Shown in pieces: positions 26,319 to 34,504 of a stretch of 64,000 bases of DNA. Positions within the stretch are counted from its first letter, which is position 1; the number at the start of each line of letters is the position of its first letter. The translations under genes were made by a program, and so were the position numbers. A model generated the notes under the pieces. It made no database searches, was not told the DNA's origin, and worked only from the letters and a program-made list of their open reading frames with translations. Source of the DNA: UBA4486 sp041984885 (GTDB lineage: Bacteria; Pseudomonadota; Gammaproteobacteria; Eutrophobiales; Eutrophobiaceae); contig JBHIXH010000008.1 of the NCBI GenBank assembly GCA_041984885.1, positions 10,289 through 74,288 of the forward strand, given 5' to 3'.

Positions 26319-27191
26319 CTAGATATCCCGATGTCGAACGATGACTTTTTTTTTCTTGCCGGAAAAGTAGTCGGATAATTGTTTCACAATATACACGGAT
26401 CGATGGTGACCACCGGTGCAGCCGATAGCGATCGATAGATAGCTGCGGTTATCCGCTTCAAACCGTGGTATCCAGTGTTCCAGAAATGTACGAATATTTT
26501 CAATCATATCGATAACCAGTGCCTGCTGACCAAGAAATTCGGCAACCGGTTCCTGTAACCCGGTGTACGGACGTAATTCCTTTTTCCAGTGCGGGTTCGG
26601 CAGGCAACGTACATCAAAAACAAAATCCGCATCACGCGGTATGCCGTGTTTGAACCCAAACGACATAAATTGTAACGACAGCCCCGGCTTGTCTTTTCTC
26701 GCGATCTGTATCCGCACGAGATCGCGTAACTCGTGCAGCAGGGTATGGCTGGTATCGACACGCACGGTGGCATTTTCCGACAATGGCTCAAGGATGCGAC
26801 GTTCCTCCCGTATGGCATCAAGAAGGGTAACGGAATCGGATGACAGCGGATGCTTGCGGCGGGTTTCGCTAAAGCGCTTCGTTAATATGTCATCTTCGGC
26901 CTCGATAAAAGCCAGTTCAGCGGCAATACCGCTGTCATTTAATTTATTAATGAATGTGATAACGCGGGAAAAATCATAACTCGGATCACGGGCGTCGATT
27001 CCGATGGCGACGTTGCCGCCCATTGTTGTAGCCGGATCAGCAAGCTGTTTGATAAATTCATCGAGCAGGCTGATTGGCAAATTGTCGATGCAATAAAACC
27101 CGAGGTCTTCCAGCGAGTTTAACGCGATCGATTTGCCGGACCCGGACAGGCCACTGAGTATGATCAACCTACGAGCTTGTTGGTCCATCAT
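26319..27191 (-). CDS. rapZ: RNase adapter protein RapZ
   Basis: A 290-residue protein with an N-terminal P-loop (GLSGSGKS, residues 14-21) and the C-terminal RNA/ligand-binding domain ending SIAIGCTGGHHRSVYIV. In E. coli it delivers the sRNA GlmZ to RNase E in response to glucosamine-6-phosphate. In HprK-bearing bacteria the same gene family sits with the PTS. The start ATG 27191 overlaps the hprK stop (ATGA); a second ATG follows immediately at 27188. Confidence 0.93.
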   Translation of the reverse strand: MMDQQARRLIILSGLSGSGKSIALNSLEDLGFYCIDNLPISLLDEFIKQLADPATTMGGNVAIGIDARDPSYDFSRVITFINKLNDSGIAAELAFIEAEDDILTKRFSETRRKHPLSSDSVTLLDAIREERRILEPLSENATVRVDTSHTLLHELRDLVRIQIARKDKPGLSLQFMSFGFKHGIPRDADFVFDVRCLPNPHWKKELRPYTGLQEPVAEFLGQQALVIDMIENIRTFLEHWIPRFEADNRSYLSIAIGCTGGHHRSVYIVKQLSDYFSGKKKKVIVRHRDI

Positions 27192-28183
27192 TTTTTCTGT
27201 TCGTCTATGAACTGCTGTTGTCGTTCGATAAAATCCTCGGCCGCATCGTATCCACTGGTGCGTAAAATATGATTTCTCGCGGCACACTCAAGCAGAACGG
27301 CCAGGTTGCGACCGGGGGCAACCGGTAAAGTAATTTCCGGTATCTCCAGACCCAGCACATTCGTATTACGATAACTGCCTTCAAGCCGGTTCAATTTTAT
27401 CATCTGATCGTTGGTCATTGGCTCAAGGCGTGTGATTAAACGCAGATACTTGCTGCTCTTGATGGCACTGTCACCGAACAACTCACGCACGTTAATGACA
27501 CCGAGGCCGCGTACTTCAAGAAAGTCCTGCAGCGCCTCCGGGCAGCTGCCATTAATAATGTCAGGTGCAAGACGCGAAAACTGCGGGGCATCGTCTGCAA
27601 CCAGTCTATGGCCCCGTGTGATCAGTTCCATCGCCAGTTCACTTTTACCAATACCGCTTGGCCCAGCAATTAAAACACCTATTGCCATAACCTCCATGAA
27701 CACGCCATGTAAAGTCAGCTGATCGGCAAATAAATTTGTCAGGTAATAATGCAGTGATTCTGTGAGAACAATGCTCGACAGGCTGCTGGTAAACAGCGGC
27801 GTATTTTTTTCGTTACACTTGCGTTTTAATGCGGTCGGTACAGCGCCTTTCTCGGCAACGATAATACAGGCGGGATTATTGTTGAATAACTGGGTTAACG
27901 CGTCCTGCCGTGAGATATCGCGCAATTCATTGAAATAACCGAGTTCGACCTTGCCAAACACCTGAATCTGGTTCGGATGAATCAAATTCAGATAACCGAT
28001 TAATGTCAGATTGTCGGTTTTGGTTTTTTTTCGTCTGGTCGAACTGCTGGCCATGTGCAGGCCGCGTTCCGGGTGAATAACGTGTTTATTTCCGAGCGTG
28101 CCGGCAACCCAGGTTAGCTCAAGTTTCTCGCCGTGCTGGTTAAACAGCTCCTCTACCGTAATTTCGGTAACCGGCTCGGACAT
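27188..28183 (-). CDS. hprK: HPr kinase/phosphorylase
   Basis: A 331-residue enzyme that phosphorylates and dephosphorylates HPr on Ser46. The Walker A motif is GPSGIGKS (174-181), preceded by the N-terminal regulatory domain and followed by the family signature EVRGLGVINVRELFG. The HRLVADDA segment supplies metal-binding acidic residues. It is coupled to rapZ by an ATGA overlap and follows ptsN after 8 bases. HprK in a gammaproteobacterium argues against an enteric or pseudomonad host. Confidence 0.95.
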   Translation of the reverse strand: MSEPVTEITVEELFNQHGEKLELTWVAGTLGNKHVIHPERGLHMASSSTRRKKTKTDNLTLIGYLNLIHPNQIQVFGKVELGYFNELRDISRQDALTQLFNNNPACIIVAEKGAVPTALKRKCNEKNTPLFTSSLSSIVLTESLHYYLTNLFADQLTLHGVFMEVMAIGVLIAGPSGIGKSELAMELITRGHRLVADDAPQFSRLAPDIINGSCPEALQDFLEVRGLGVINVRELFGDSAIKSSKYLRLITRLEPMTNDQMIKLNRLEGSYRNTNVLGLEIPEITLPVAPGRNLAVLLECAARNHILRTSGYDAAEDFIERQQQFIDEQKK

Positions 28184-28191
28184 GGCTGCGG

Positions 28192-28638
28192 TCAGGCGGT
28201 TAGCAACGCCAGTAGTTGTTGCGGAGTTTCACTTGTACGTAATGACGCAGTGAAATCCGGTTGGCTGAATTTTTCCGCAATTGCAGACAGGATACGCAGG
28301 TGTTGATCGGTGGATTCCTCCGGCACAATCAGCCCGATTATCAAATCAACCGGCTTGTTGTCACTGGCCTCGAAATCAACCGGTTTGTTTAATTGTAAAA
28401 AAACGCAGGCAGGTTGGTCGATGCTGGCCAGTCTGCCATGCGGCAGGGCAACGCCATTACCGAGACCGGTGCTGCCGAGTTTTTCCCGGCTTACCAGGCA
28501 ATTAAAAATGTCCTGGGTTGTGATCGATGGATACGCCGTCGCCAGGATTTCCGACAGGGTTTCAAGTACGGATTTTTTACTGCCGGCCTCGACGTTGTGT
28601 CGAACGCAGTCGGCATTCAGGTAGTCAGACAAGTGCAT
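28192..28638 (-). CDS. ptsN: PTS EIIA-Ntr
   Basis: A 148-residue EIIA of the fructose/mannitol fold used for regulation (nitrogen, potassium, envelope). The phosphorylated histidine is H67 in GNGVALPHGRL. The N-terminus (LSDYLNADCVRHNVEAGSKKSVLETLSEI) and PVDLIIGLIVPEES are typical. It lies downstream of rpoN and hpf in the conserved lptB-rpoN-hpf-ptsN order. No Shine-Dalgarno sequence is seen; an 18-base near-palindrome abuts the ATG. Confidence 0.94.
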   Translation of the reverse strand: MHLSDYLNADCVRHNVEAGSKKSVLETLSEILATAYPSITTQDIFNCLVSREKLGSTGLGNGVALPHGRLASIDQPACVFLQLNKPVDFEASDNKPVDLIIGLIVPEESTDQHLRILSAIAEKFSQPDFTASLRTSETPQQLLALLTA

Positions 28639-28656
28639 AAACTAAAGCTTCAGTTT
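28639..28656 (-). repeat. Near-palindrome abutting the ptsN start
   Basis: On the minus strand AAACTGAAGCTTTAGTTT, one mismatch per half from a perfect palindrome, ends directly at the ptsN ATG and takes the place of a ribosome binding site. It could fold in mRNA and limit ptsN translation. This is inference from position only. Confidence 0.3.
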
Positions 28657-28669
28657 ATTTGATATAGGG

Positions 28670-28999
28670 TTAACCGGCGTTCTGCTGGTTCTTCAGGCTG
28701 CTGTCATTGCGTCGATGATCAGACAGTTTCTCCTTGTGTTTTTTTAGCTGTCGGTCCAGCTTATCAGTCAGATCATCAATGGCCGCATACATATCCTCAT
28801 GGACGGCATCAGCAAACAACTCACCACGATTGACATGAATTGTTGCCTCTGCCTTTTGCCGATCTTTTTCCACAGTCAGAATGACATGGATATTTGTCAT
28901 TTTATCAAAGTGTCGTTCCAGTCGCTCAAACTTGCTCGACACGTAAGAATTTAATGAAGGCGTGACGTCGACATGATGACCTGTGATGTTAATCTGCAT
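28670..28999 (-). CDS. hpf: Ribosome hibernation promoting factor (short HPF)
   Basis: A 109-residue short HPF/YhbH protein, which binds the 30S decoding channel and promotes 100S dimers in stationary phase. Features are QINITGHHVDVTPSLNSYV, HVILTVEKDRQKAEATIH and the basic DKLDRQLKKHKEKL. I chose ATG 28999, preceded by TGGAG at about 9 bases; the frame is open further upstream but inside rpoN. The lysine-rich tail ends DSSLKNQQNAG. Confidence 0.93.
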   Translation of the reverse strand: MQINITGHHVDVTPSLNSYVSSKFERLERHFDKMTNIHVILTVEKDRQKAEATIHVNRGELFADAVHEDMYAAIDDLTDKLDRQLKKHKEKLSDHRRNDSSLKNQQNAG

Positions 29000-29024
29000 G
29001 TATAGACTCCAGAAAGTTTTATTA

Positions 29025-30485
29025 TTATGCCAGTCGCTTCCGTTCGTTTGAGGGCGGGATTGCCATGGCCTCCCGGTATTTCGCAACGGTGCGCCGGGCA
29101 ACATTGATTCCCTGTTCGCCCAGCACGGCTGCAATCTTGCTGTCACTCAGCGGCTTTTCCGGTTTTTCTGCCGCGATTAATTTTTTTATCAGTGCGCGGA
29201 TAGCGGTGGAAGAACAGGCACCACCGTAATTAGTGCTGACGTGACTGGAAAAGAAATATTTAAGCTCAAAAATGCCACGTGGTGTATGCATATATTTGCG
29301 TGTAGTGACGCGCGAGATAGTTGACTCATGCATTTCCAGTGTTTCGGCAATGTCGTGTAACACCAGTGGTTTCATTGCCTCTTCGCCATAATCGAGAAAG
29401 GCACGTTGCCGTTCCACGATTGCGGTGGCGACGCGTAATAAGGTTTCACTCCGGCTTTGCAGGCTTTTTATAAACCAGCGCGCTTCCTGCAGGTGTGTTT
29501 TCAGTGAGTTGTTATCGCTGCTGTTGTCTGCGCGACGTATCATGTTGGCATAACTGGCGTTGATGCGCAGTTGTGGTGTGGCTTCATTATTCAGTTCAAC
29601 TTTCCAGACGTCGTTTTTCTTTTTCACGTAGACATCCGGGATGACATACTCGGTTTTGCTGTCCTGAACCTCGTTGCCGGGACGCGGATTCAGTGTCTGG
29701 ATCAGTTCGATCACCTTTTGTAGCTCGCTGCGTTCCAGCTTCAGCTTGCGTGTAAGTTGATTGAAATCACGTGATCCGAGCGCATCGAGATAGTGATTTA
29801 CCAGCTCACATGCCGGTTTGTACCAGGGTGTGTCATCAGGCAGTTGTGACAGTTGCAACATCAGGCATTCGCGCAGATCTCTTGCTGCAACACCGGTCGG
29901 CTCCATCGCCTGTACCATCCGGATGGTGGCCTCGACTTCCTCGATACCGACCTCTTCGTCATCCTCGCCCAGGCTTTGTAACACCTCTTCTGCCGTGCAC
30001 GTCAGATAGCCGTCATCATCCAGTGCGTCGATGATAGCAACGGCGATGGCCCTGTCGACTTCGGTGGTCGGGGTCAGGTTCAGTTGCCAGAGCAGATGCT
30101 CACGTAATGACTTTTCCTGGCTGTCCTGGTTTTCAAACTGGTTGAAATCACCGGTATCCGGTTTTGCCGTGTAGGATATGGAACTGTCATAGATGTCATC
30201 CCATTCACTGTCGACCGGCAGGTCGTCCGGAATGGTATCGTCGGACAGTTTCTCGTTCGTCTCTTTCGTCGCCGCTTCGTTTTTTTCAGAATCACCCGCT
30301 TCGTTGCTGCTGTTGCCGGCTTCACTGTCTTCTTCCGCGACTTCCAGCATCATGTTGGATTCCAGTGCGTCCTGAATTTCTGTCTGCAATTCCATGCTCG
30401 ACAGTTGCAACAGGCGAATGGCCTGCTGCAGTTGTGGCGTCATAGTCAGGCTTTGACTGACTCGAAGTTGTAACGACGGTTTCAT
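29025..30485 (-). CDS. rpoN: RNA polymerase sigma-54 factor
   Basis: A 486-residue sigma-54. Region I is glutamine- and leucine-rich (LTMTPQLQQAIRLLQL). The acidic region II spans about 55-125, with serine- and glutamate-rich stretches. The core- and DNA-binding domains include STISRVTTRKYMHTPRG. The RpoN box ARRTVAKYRE is at about 463-472. It needs AAA+ activators at -24/-12 promoters. It lies 61 bases downstream of lptB and 25 bases before hpf. Confidence 0.96.
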   Translation of the reverse strand: MKPSLQLRVSQSLTMTPQLQQAIRLLQLSSMELQTEIQDALESNMMLEVAEEDSEAGNSSNEAGDSEKNEAATKETNEKLSDDTIPDDLPVDSEWDDIYDSSISYTAKPDTGDFNQFENQDSQEKSLREHLLWQLNLTPTTEVDRAIAVAIIDALDDDGYLTCTAEEVLQSLGEDDEEVGIEEVEATIRMVQAMEPTGVAARDLRECLMLQLSQLPDDTPWYKPACELVNHYLDALGSRDFNQLTRKLKLERSELQKVIELIQTLNPRPGNEVQDSKTEYVIPDVYVKKKNDVWKVELNNEATPQLRINASYANMIRRADNSSDNNSLKTHLQEARWFIKSLQSRSETLLRVATAIVERQRAFLDYGEEAMKPLVLHDIAETLEMHESTISRVTTRKYMHTPRGIFELKYFFSSHVSTNYGGACSSTAIRALIKKLIAAEKPEKPLSDSKIAAVLGEQGINVARRTVAKYREAMAIPPSNERKRLA

Positions 30486-30546
30486 GTGACTTATTCTAAC
30501 CTAAATCATCTTCTGCGGGTTCAATTAGTTAGCCAGACTAGTTACA

Positions 30547-31272
30547 TTACAAACTGAATTGTTCGCCAAGATAAACATCCCTGACTTCCTTATTCTCAAG
30601 TATATGCTCTGGTGAGCCGGATGCGATAATCTGGCCGTCATTAACAATATAGGCACGATCACAGGTTACCAGCGTTTCGCGCACATTATGGTCGGTGATC
30701 AGTACGCCGATGCCGTGTCGCCCCAGATATTTGATGATGCGTTGTATATCGTTAATCGAGATAGGGTCAATTCCGGCGAAAGGTTCGTCCAAAAGTAAAA
30801 ACTTCGGCTCGGTGGCCAATGCGCGTGCAATCTCAAGCCGGCGACGTTCGCCACCAGACAGGCTGGCTCCCAGGTTCTCGCGCAGGTGGGTGATGTGAAA
30901 CTCACGTAACAGGTTTTCCAGACGCTTGTGCATTTGTGCCGGATTCAGGTGCGTTTGTAATTCCAGGATGGAGAGAATATTTTCCTCGACACTGAGTTTG
31001 CGAAACACCGAGCTTTCCTGCGGCAGATAACCCAGCCCGAGGCGCGAACGCTGATCCATCGGCAGACCACTGATCTCCTGTTGGTTGATATGTATGGTGC
31101 CATCGTCAGACGCAATCAGACCGACGATCATATGAAAGCTGGTTGTCTTGCCGGCACCATTTGGGCCAAGCAAACCAACGATCTCGCCGTTATGTACGGT
31201 CAGGCTGATGTCCTTGACGACCGTGCGCTTACGAAAGGTTTTTGTCAGGTGCCGGGCTGCTAATACGCTCAT
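30547..31272 (-). CDS. lptB: LPS export ABC ATPase LptB
   Basis: A 241-residue ATPase of the LptB2FG complex, which extracts LPS from the inner membrane. Walker A is GPNGAGKT (36-43), the signature is LSGGERRRLEIARAL, Walker B is FLLLDEPFAGIDP, and the H-loop is LITDHNVRETL. The LptB-type C-terminal segment SPEHILENKEVRDVYLGEQF is present. It follows lptA after 65 bases. Confidence 0.97.
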   Translation of the reverse strand: MSVLAARHLTKTFRKRTVVKDISLTVHNGEIVGLLGPNGAGKTTSFHMIVGLIASDDGTIHINQQEISGLPMDQRSRLGLGYLPQESSVFRKLSVEENILSILELQTHLNPAQMHKRLENLLREFHITHLRENLGASLSGGERRRLEIARALATEPKFLLLDEPFAGIDPISINDIQRIIKYLGRHGIGVLITDHNVRETLVTCDRAYIVNDGQIIASGSPEHILENKEVRDVYLGEQFSL

Positions 31273-31337
31273 AAATAGTTTTTATATTGGGCCTGAGTTC
31301 ACCCGTTCTGGACCCGGTTGCCAATACCGGCGCTGGA

Positions 31338-31898
31338 TTAGTTTTTCTTTTTCGGTTTAATGGTGATTTTCACGCGGTCGTTACGATTTTCTGCCTTCGC
31401 GTCCCCGGTTTCTTCCCTGACCGTTTCATCACTGCGCGCGTAGACCTTGCTGCGTTCAGTATCATATTCGATACGATTACCGCTGAAGCGTAACCCCTCC
31501 TGTTTTACCAGGGCGTCATTGATTAATACGATCAGGCTTTTCAGTTGATAATATTCCATTTTCAACGCTTCGGCTTCATCCAGGATCTGGCTGTTATCCG
31601 GCATCTGCTGGTAGTGTGCCGGCCGTCCCGTCACGATCAAGGTGTCGAGGTCATCGTTTTCATTATACGTCACGGTCATCTTGTCGCCGTTGATTCGCAT
31701 TGAACCCTGCGTGACGATGACGTTGCCCTTGTATATAGTCACCCCTTTTTCATCATCCAGTTCGGCGTAGTCGGCCTCGACCTCGATCGGCTGATCCTTG
31801 TCTGTCGACAGCGCATGCACAGTCAATGACGTTGCGAGCAAGACAGCAAAAAGCAGAAATTTAGCCGGGTTTTTTCGGATGAAGTTTGCCTTGTACAT
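31338..31898 (-). CDS. lptA: LPS transport periplasmic protein LptA
   Basis: A 186-residue periplasmic bridge protein for LPS transit. The N-terminal signal is basic followed by FLLFAVLLATSLTVHA, with cleavage after VHA. The OstA-like beta-jellyroll repeats follow (PIEVEADYAELDDEKGVTIY and GNVIVTQGSMRINGDKMTV). The C-terminus is lysine-rich (KIT ... KPKKKN). The start overlaps the end of lptC by 38 bases. Confidence 0.93.
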   Translation of the reverse strand: MYKANFIRKNPAKFLLFAVLLATSLTVHALSTDKDQPIEVEADYAELDDEKGVTIYKGNVIVTQGSMRINGDKMTVTYNENDDLDTLIVTGRPAHYQQMPDNSQILDEAEALKMEYYQLKSLIVLINDALVKQEGLRFSGNRIEYDTERSKVYARSDETVREETGDAKAENRNDRVKITIKPKKKN

Positions 31899-32433
31899 TA
31901 TTCAGTAGTTCCAGACGGTTTTGTTTGAAGTAAGCGCGTACACCATCGGCGTCGACGACGGAGTTTTGTTTTTTTATCGTTGCGTGCGAATCGGTTTCAG
32001 CATAATCCTGATCCAGCAAAACCCGTACATCCGATGTAATGACTTCGAGTTCACGCAGACCGGCGTCATCGTCCTGCCAGAGGTCAACATCGCCGGTCAA
32101 TAGAATAACCTTATTATTTGATGTTACCCAGCCTTTATCGGAGGTAATAATCATCGGTGGTTTGGCCTCCTTGTATATTTCCAGTCGTGGGTTAATGAGT
32201 TCTATCGTATCGTCGTCTGGATAATGTGCCATATATTCCGCGATCAACCTGTTTTTCGGGCGTCCATCCTGTTCCATCGTTAGCGTTGAAAAATGTTCCA
32301 TGTAGTAGTCCGGAAAATGCCCGGCCTGGCCGCGACCGAACAGGTCCGGATCGTCGCTGATCCAGCTGAAAATAAGGGTCCCGAGCAATGCCAGCGAGAG
32401 ACACGCAATCGAGATTTTAATGCGTAGACTCAT
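31861..32433 (-). CDS. lptC: LPS export protein LptC
   Basis: A 190-residue bitopic protein. An N-terminal membrane anchor (ISIACLSLALLGTLIFSWI) is followed by a periplasmic jellyroll domain with the DYYMEHFSTLTMEQDGRPKNRLIAE start typical of LptC, broken here for brevity of motif use: key residues are D-Y-Y-M and F-S-T-L. It receives LPS from LptB2FG and passes it to LptA. Upstream there is no kdsC or kdsD, which commonly precede lptC in gammaproteobacteria; instead the rpoH terminator lies 68 bases away. Confidence 0.93.
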   Translation of the reverse strand: MSLRIKISIACLSLALLGTLIFSWISDDPDLFGRGQAGHFPDYYMEHFSTLTMEQDGRPKNRLIAEYMAHYPDDDTIELINPRLEIYKEAKPPMIITSDKGWVTSNNKVILLTGDVDLWQDDDAGLRELEVITSDVRVLLDQDYAETDSHATIKKQNSVVDADGVRAYFKQNRLELLNNVQGKLHPKKPG

Positions 32434-32500
32434 GCAGCGTTACTGAAATTGGCAAATGACATATGGTCTTAGATTAAAGAAACCGGCCCCGGGTTCAAGT

Positions 32501-32528
32501 GAAAAAAAAGCGGCCGAATGGCCGCTTT
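32501..32528 (-). terminator. Rho-independent terminator after rpoH
   Basis: On the minus strand a 9-base-pair stem (32528-32520 with 32515-32507; AAAGCGGCC / GGCCGCTTT) with a 4-base loop is followed by a run of T residues (A's at 32502-32509 on the plus strand). It lies 24 bases downstream of the rpoH stop. Confidence 0.9.
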
Positions 32529-32552
32529 GATCGAGTCAAGAGACGCAATAAG

Positions 32553-33413
32553 TCAGGCCGCAATATCGACCTGTTGTCGCAGCCTGGCCAGCGCTGCTTT
32601 CTCCAGTTGCCGGATACGCTCGGCCGAGACCTGATATTTTTCCGCCAGTTCTGTCAACGTGGTTTTCGATTCGTCCAGCCAGCGGCGTTCGATGATGTCG
32701 CGCGAGCGATCATCGAGTTCGGCCAATGCCGAGACCAGTGCCTGGTGCGATTGCTGTTCGCTTTGCTCTGCTTCCAGTTCCTGATCGGGGCCAGGGCGTT
32801 TGTTTTCCAGATAGTTGACCGGTGCAGCCCAGCCGTCGTCGGCATCCGAGTTGAATGTCGTATCGTAGGCGGCATCGACTGCACTCATGCGTTTTTCCAT
32901 TTCGAGCACGTCTTTGCTGCTGACGCCGAGGTCATTCGCGACCGCGTCAACTTCTTCCTGGTTTAACCAGCCGAGGCGCTTCTTTGCCGAGCGCAGATTG
33001 AAAAACAACTTGCGTTGCGCCTTTGTCGTGGCGACCTTGACGATGCGCCAGTTTTTCAGGATAAATTCGTGGATCTCTGCCCGCACCCAGTGCACGGCAA
33101 ACGACACAAGGCGAACGCCGACATCCGGGTCGAAACGTTTGACTGCTTTCATCAAACCAATATTGCCTTCCTGGATCAGATCGGCCTGCGGCAGGCCATA
33201 GCCGCTATAGCCACGCGCAATACGCACAACAAACCGCAGATGAGACATGACGAGTTGCCGGGCGGCCTCCAGGTCCTGTTCGTCGCGAAATCGTCGCGCC
33301 AGATCCTGTTCGTCCTGCTCGGTCAACATCGGGATGGTTTGTACCCCGCGCACGTAGGCGTCGAGCGAACCACTTGGCAGGGCAAACCCAGGATTGACCA
33401 GACTGTTGTTCAT
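32553..33413 (-). CDS. rpoH: RNA polymerase sigma-32 factor (heat shock)
   Basis: A 286-residue sigma-70-family factor. Region 2 has RFVVRIARGYSGYGLPQADLI followed by the core-binding helices. The diagnostic RpoH box QRKLFFNLR is at 133-141. Region 4 (LTELAEKYQVSAERIRQLEKA) recognises the -35 element. GGAGG lies upstream of the ATG at good spacing. The 134-base gap to ftsX holds a perfect CIRCE repeat and a sigma-E-like promoter, so the gene can be transcribed apart from ftsYEX. It ends at a strong terminator. Confidence 0.97.
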   Translation of the reverse strand: MNNSLVNPGFALPSGSLDAYVRGVQTIPMLTEQDEQDLARRFRDEQDLEAARQLVMSHLRFVVRIARGYSGYGLPQADLIQEGNIGLMKAVKRFDPDVGVRLVSFAVHWVRAEIHEFILKNWRIVKVATTKAQRKLFFNLRSAKKRLGWLNQEEVDAVANDLGVSSKDVLEMEKRMSAVDAAYDTTFNSDADDGWAAPVNYLENKRPGPDQELEAEQSEQQSHQALVSALAELDDRSRDIIERRWLDESKTTLTELAEKYQVSAERIRQLEKAALARLRQQVDIAA

Positions 33414-33460
33414 TAGTGACTACCTCCAGAAAATTTGCTAACTACCTGAATGATTGAATT

Positions 33461-33487
33461 TTAGCACTCCAGCCCTTAGAGTGCTAA
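33461..33487. promoter_or_regulatory. CIRCE element (HrcA operator) upstream of rpoH
   Basis: TTAGCACTC-N9-GAGTGCTAA, both 9-base arms matching the CIRCE consensus exactly with the canonical 9-base spacer. CIRCE is the operator of the heat-shock repressor HrcA and normally lies before groESL or dnaKJ. Here the repeat is 47 bases upstream of the rpoH start, so HrcA control of sigma-32 is the natural reading. hrcA itself is not in the window. Confidence 0.93.
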
Positions 33488-33503
33488 TCCGGTTGCGGGT
33501 TCC
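33476..33503 (-). promoter_or_regulatory. Candidate sigma-E (RpoE) promoter of rpoH overlapping CIRCE
   Basis: On the minus strand GGAACCC (33503-33497) is followed after 16 bases by TCTAA (33480-33476), close to the sigma-E pattern GGAACTT-N16-TCTGA. The -10 element lies inside the CIRCE repeat, so bound HrcA would block it. The rpoH start codon is 62 bases downstream. E. coli rpoH also has a sigma-E promoter. The match is by eye only. Confidence 0.5.
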
Positions 33504-33547
33504 GCCCTCTACGAAAGAATTAATCTTTTAATTACAGATAGTTATAG

Positions 33548-34504
33548 TCAGGAGGGTTCGATTTCACGGATGTGTCTTTGCACTGCAATCCAGGAACCGG
33601 CCAGCCCCAGACCACTGCCGCTGGCCAGCAAAATCAGCCCCTGAGTCAGTCCAATTCCAATCAACTGGAACTGGCTGGAATATAGAGTGGCAAGCGTCTG
33701 GATCGGCGCCTGTAAAAAGCCGAGGCAGGCACTGACGAGCAGCCATGCCATGACGCTGCCAGCCAGACCGTACCAGAAACCGCTGTACAGAAACGGTCGC
33801 TGGATAAACGAGTTGGCACCGCCAAATAACTTGATGATCTCGATCTCCTGGCGGCGGTTATAAATGCCAAGACGAATCGTATTGCCGATGATCAATAATA
33901 CAGCGATTGCCAGTAATGATGAGAACACGTAGATCAGGCGTTCGACAATCTCGATGATGACAAACAGCCGTTGCAACCATTTCTGATCCAGCACGGCGAG
34001 TTCAACGATGTCGTTTGCCTCCAGTTGCAGTGCCAGTTTCTCGGTGTCAACGCCGTTGAGACGGGGTTCGACCAGGATCAATGCAGGCAAGGGGTTCCGT
34101 TCAAGGGCATCCAGCGCATCAGCAAAGCCGGACAATTCGCGGTATTCCTGTAATGCCGCTTCACTTGAGACATAACGGGCCTGTCGAATATCGGAACGTT
34201 GTAATAACTCCTGTACATACTGCAGGGCCTCATCCTCGCTGATCGTATGTTGCAGAAACACCGAGATCTGTGCGCCGCCCTGCCAGTCCTTTGTCAAAAC
34301 ACGGGCGTTTTCCAGCAGGACATAAAACCCGGCCGGCAAGGTCAGGGATATGCCAATAACAGAGATGGTTAACAAGCTGCCGACCGGATTGCGTGACAGT
34401 TGGCCGAGACTGGAAATCAGTGCGCGTAAATTATCGATAAACCAGCTGGAAATTTTTTGTCGCAGCTGACTTAGCATGGAAGGCTGGCGCGTCGGATTAG
34501 TCAT
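33548..34504 (-). CDS. ftsX: Cell division protein FtsX
   Basis: A 318-residue permease-like membrane protein. It has a cytosolic N-terminus, a first membrane helix (about 42-62; LLTISVIGISLTLPAGFYVLL), an extracytoplasmic loop of about 110 residues, and three more helices in the last 140 residues. With FtsE it activates septal murein hydrolases through EnvC-like partners. It overlaps ftsE by 8 bases. Confidence 0.95.
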   Translation of the reverse strand: MTNPTRQPSMLSQLRQKISSWFIDNLRALISSLGQLSRNPVGSLLTISVIGISLTLPAGFYVLLENARVLTKDWQGGAQISVFLQHTISEDEALQYVQELLQRSDIRQARYVSSEAALQEYRELSGFADALDALERNPLPALILVEPRLNGVDTEKLALQLEANDIVELAVLDQKWLQRLFVIIEIVERLIYVFSSLLAIAVLLIIGNTIRLGIYNRRQEIEIIKLFGGANSFIQRPFLYSGFWYGLAGSVMAWLLVSACLGFLQAPIQTLATLYSSQFQLIGIGLTQGLILLASGSGLGLAGSWIAVQRHIREIEPS

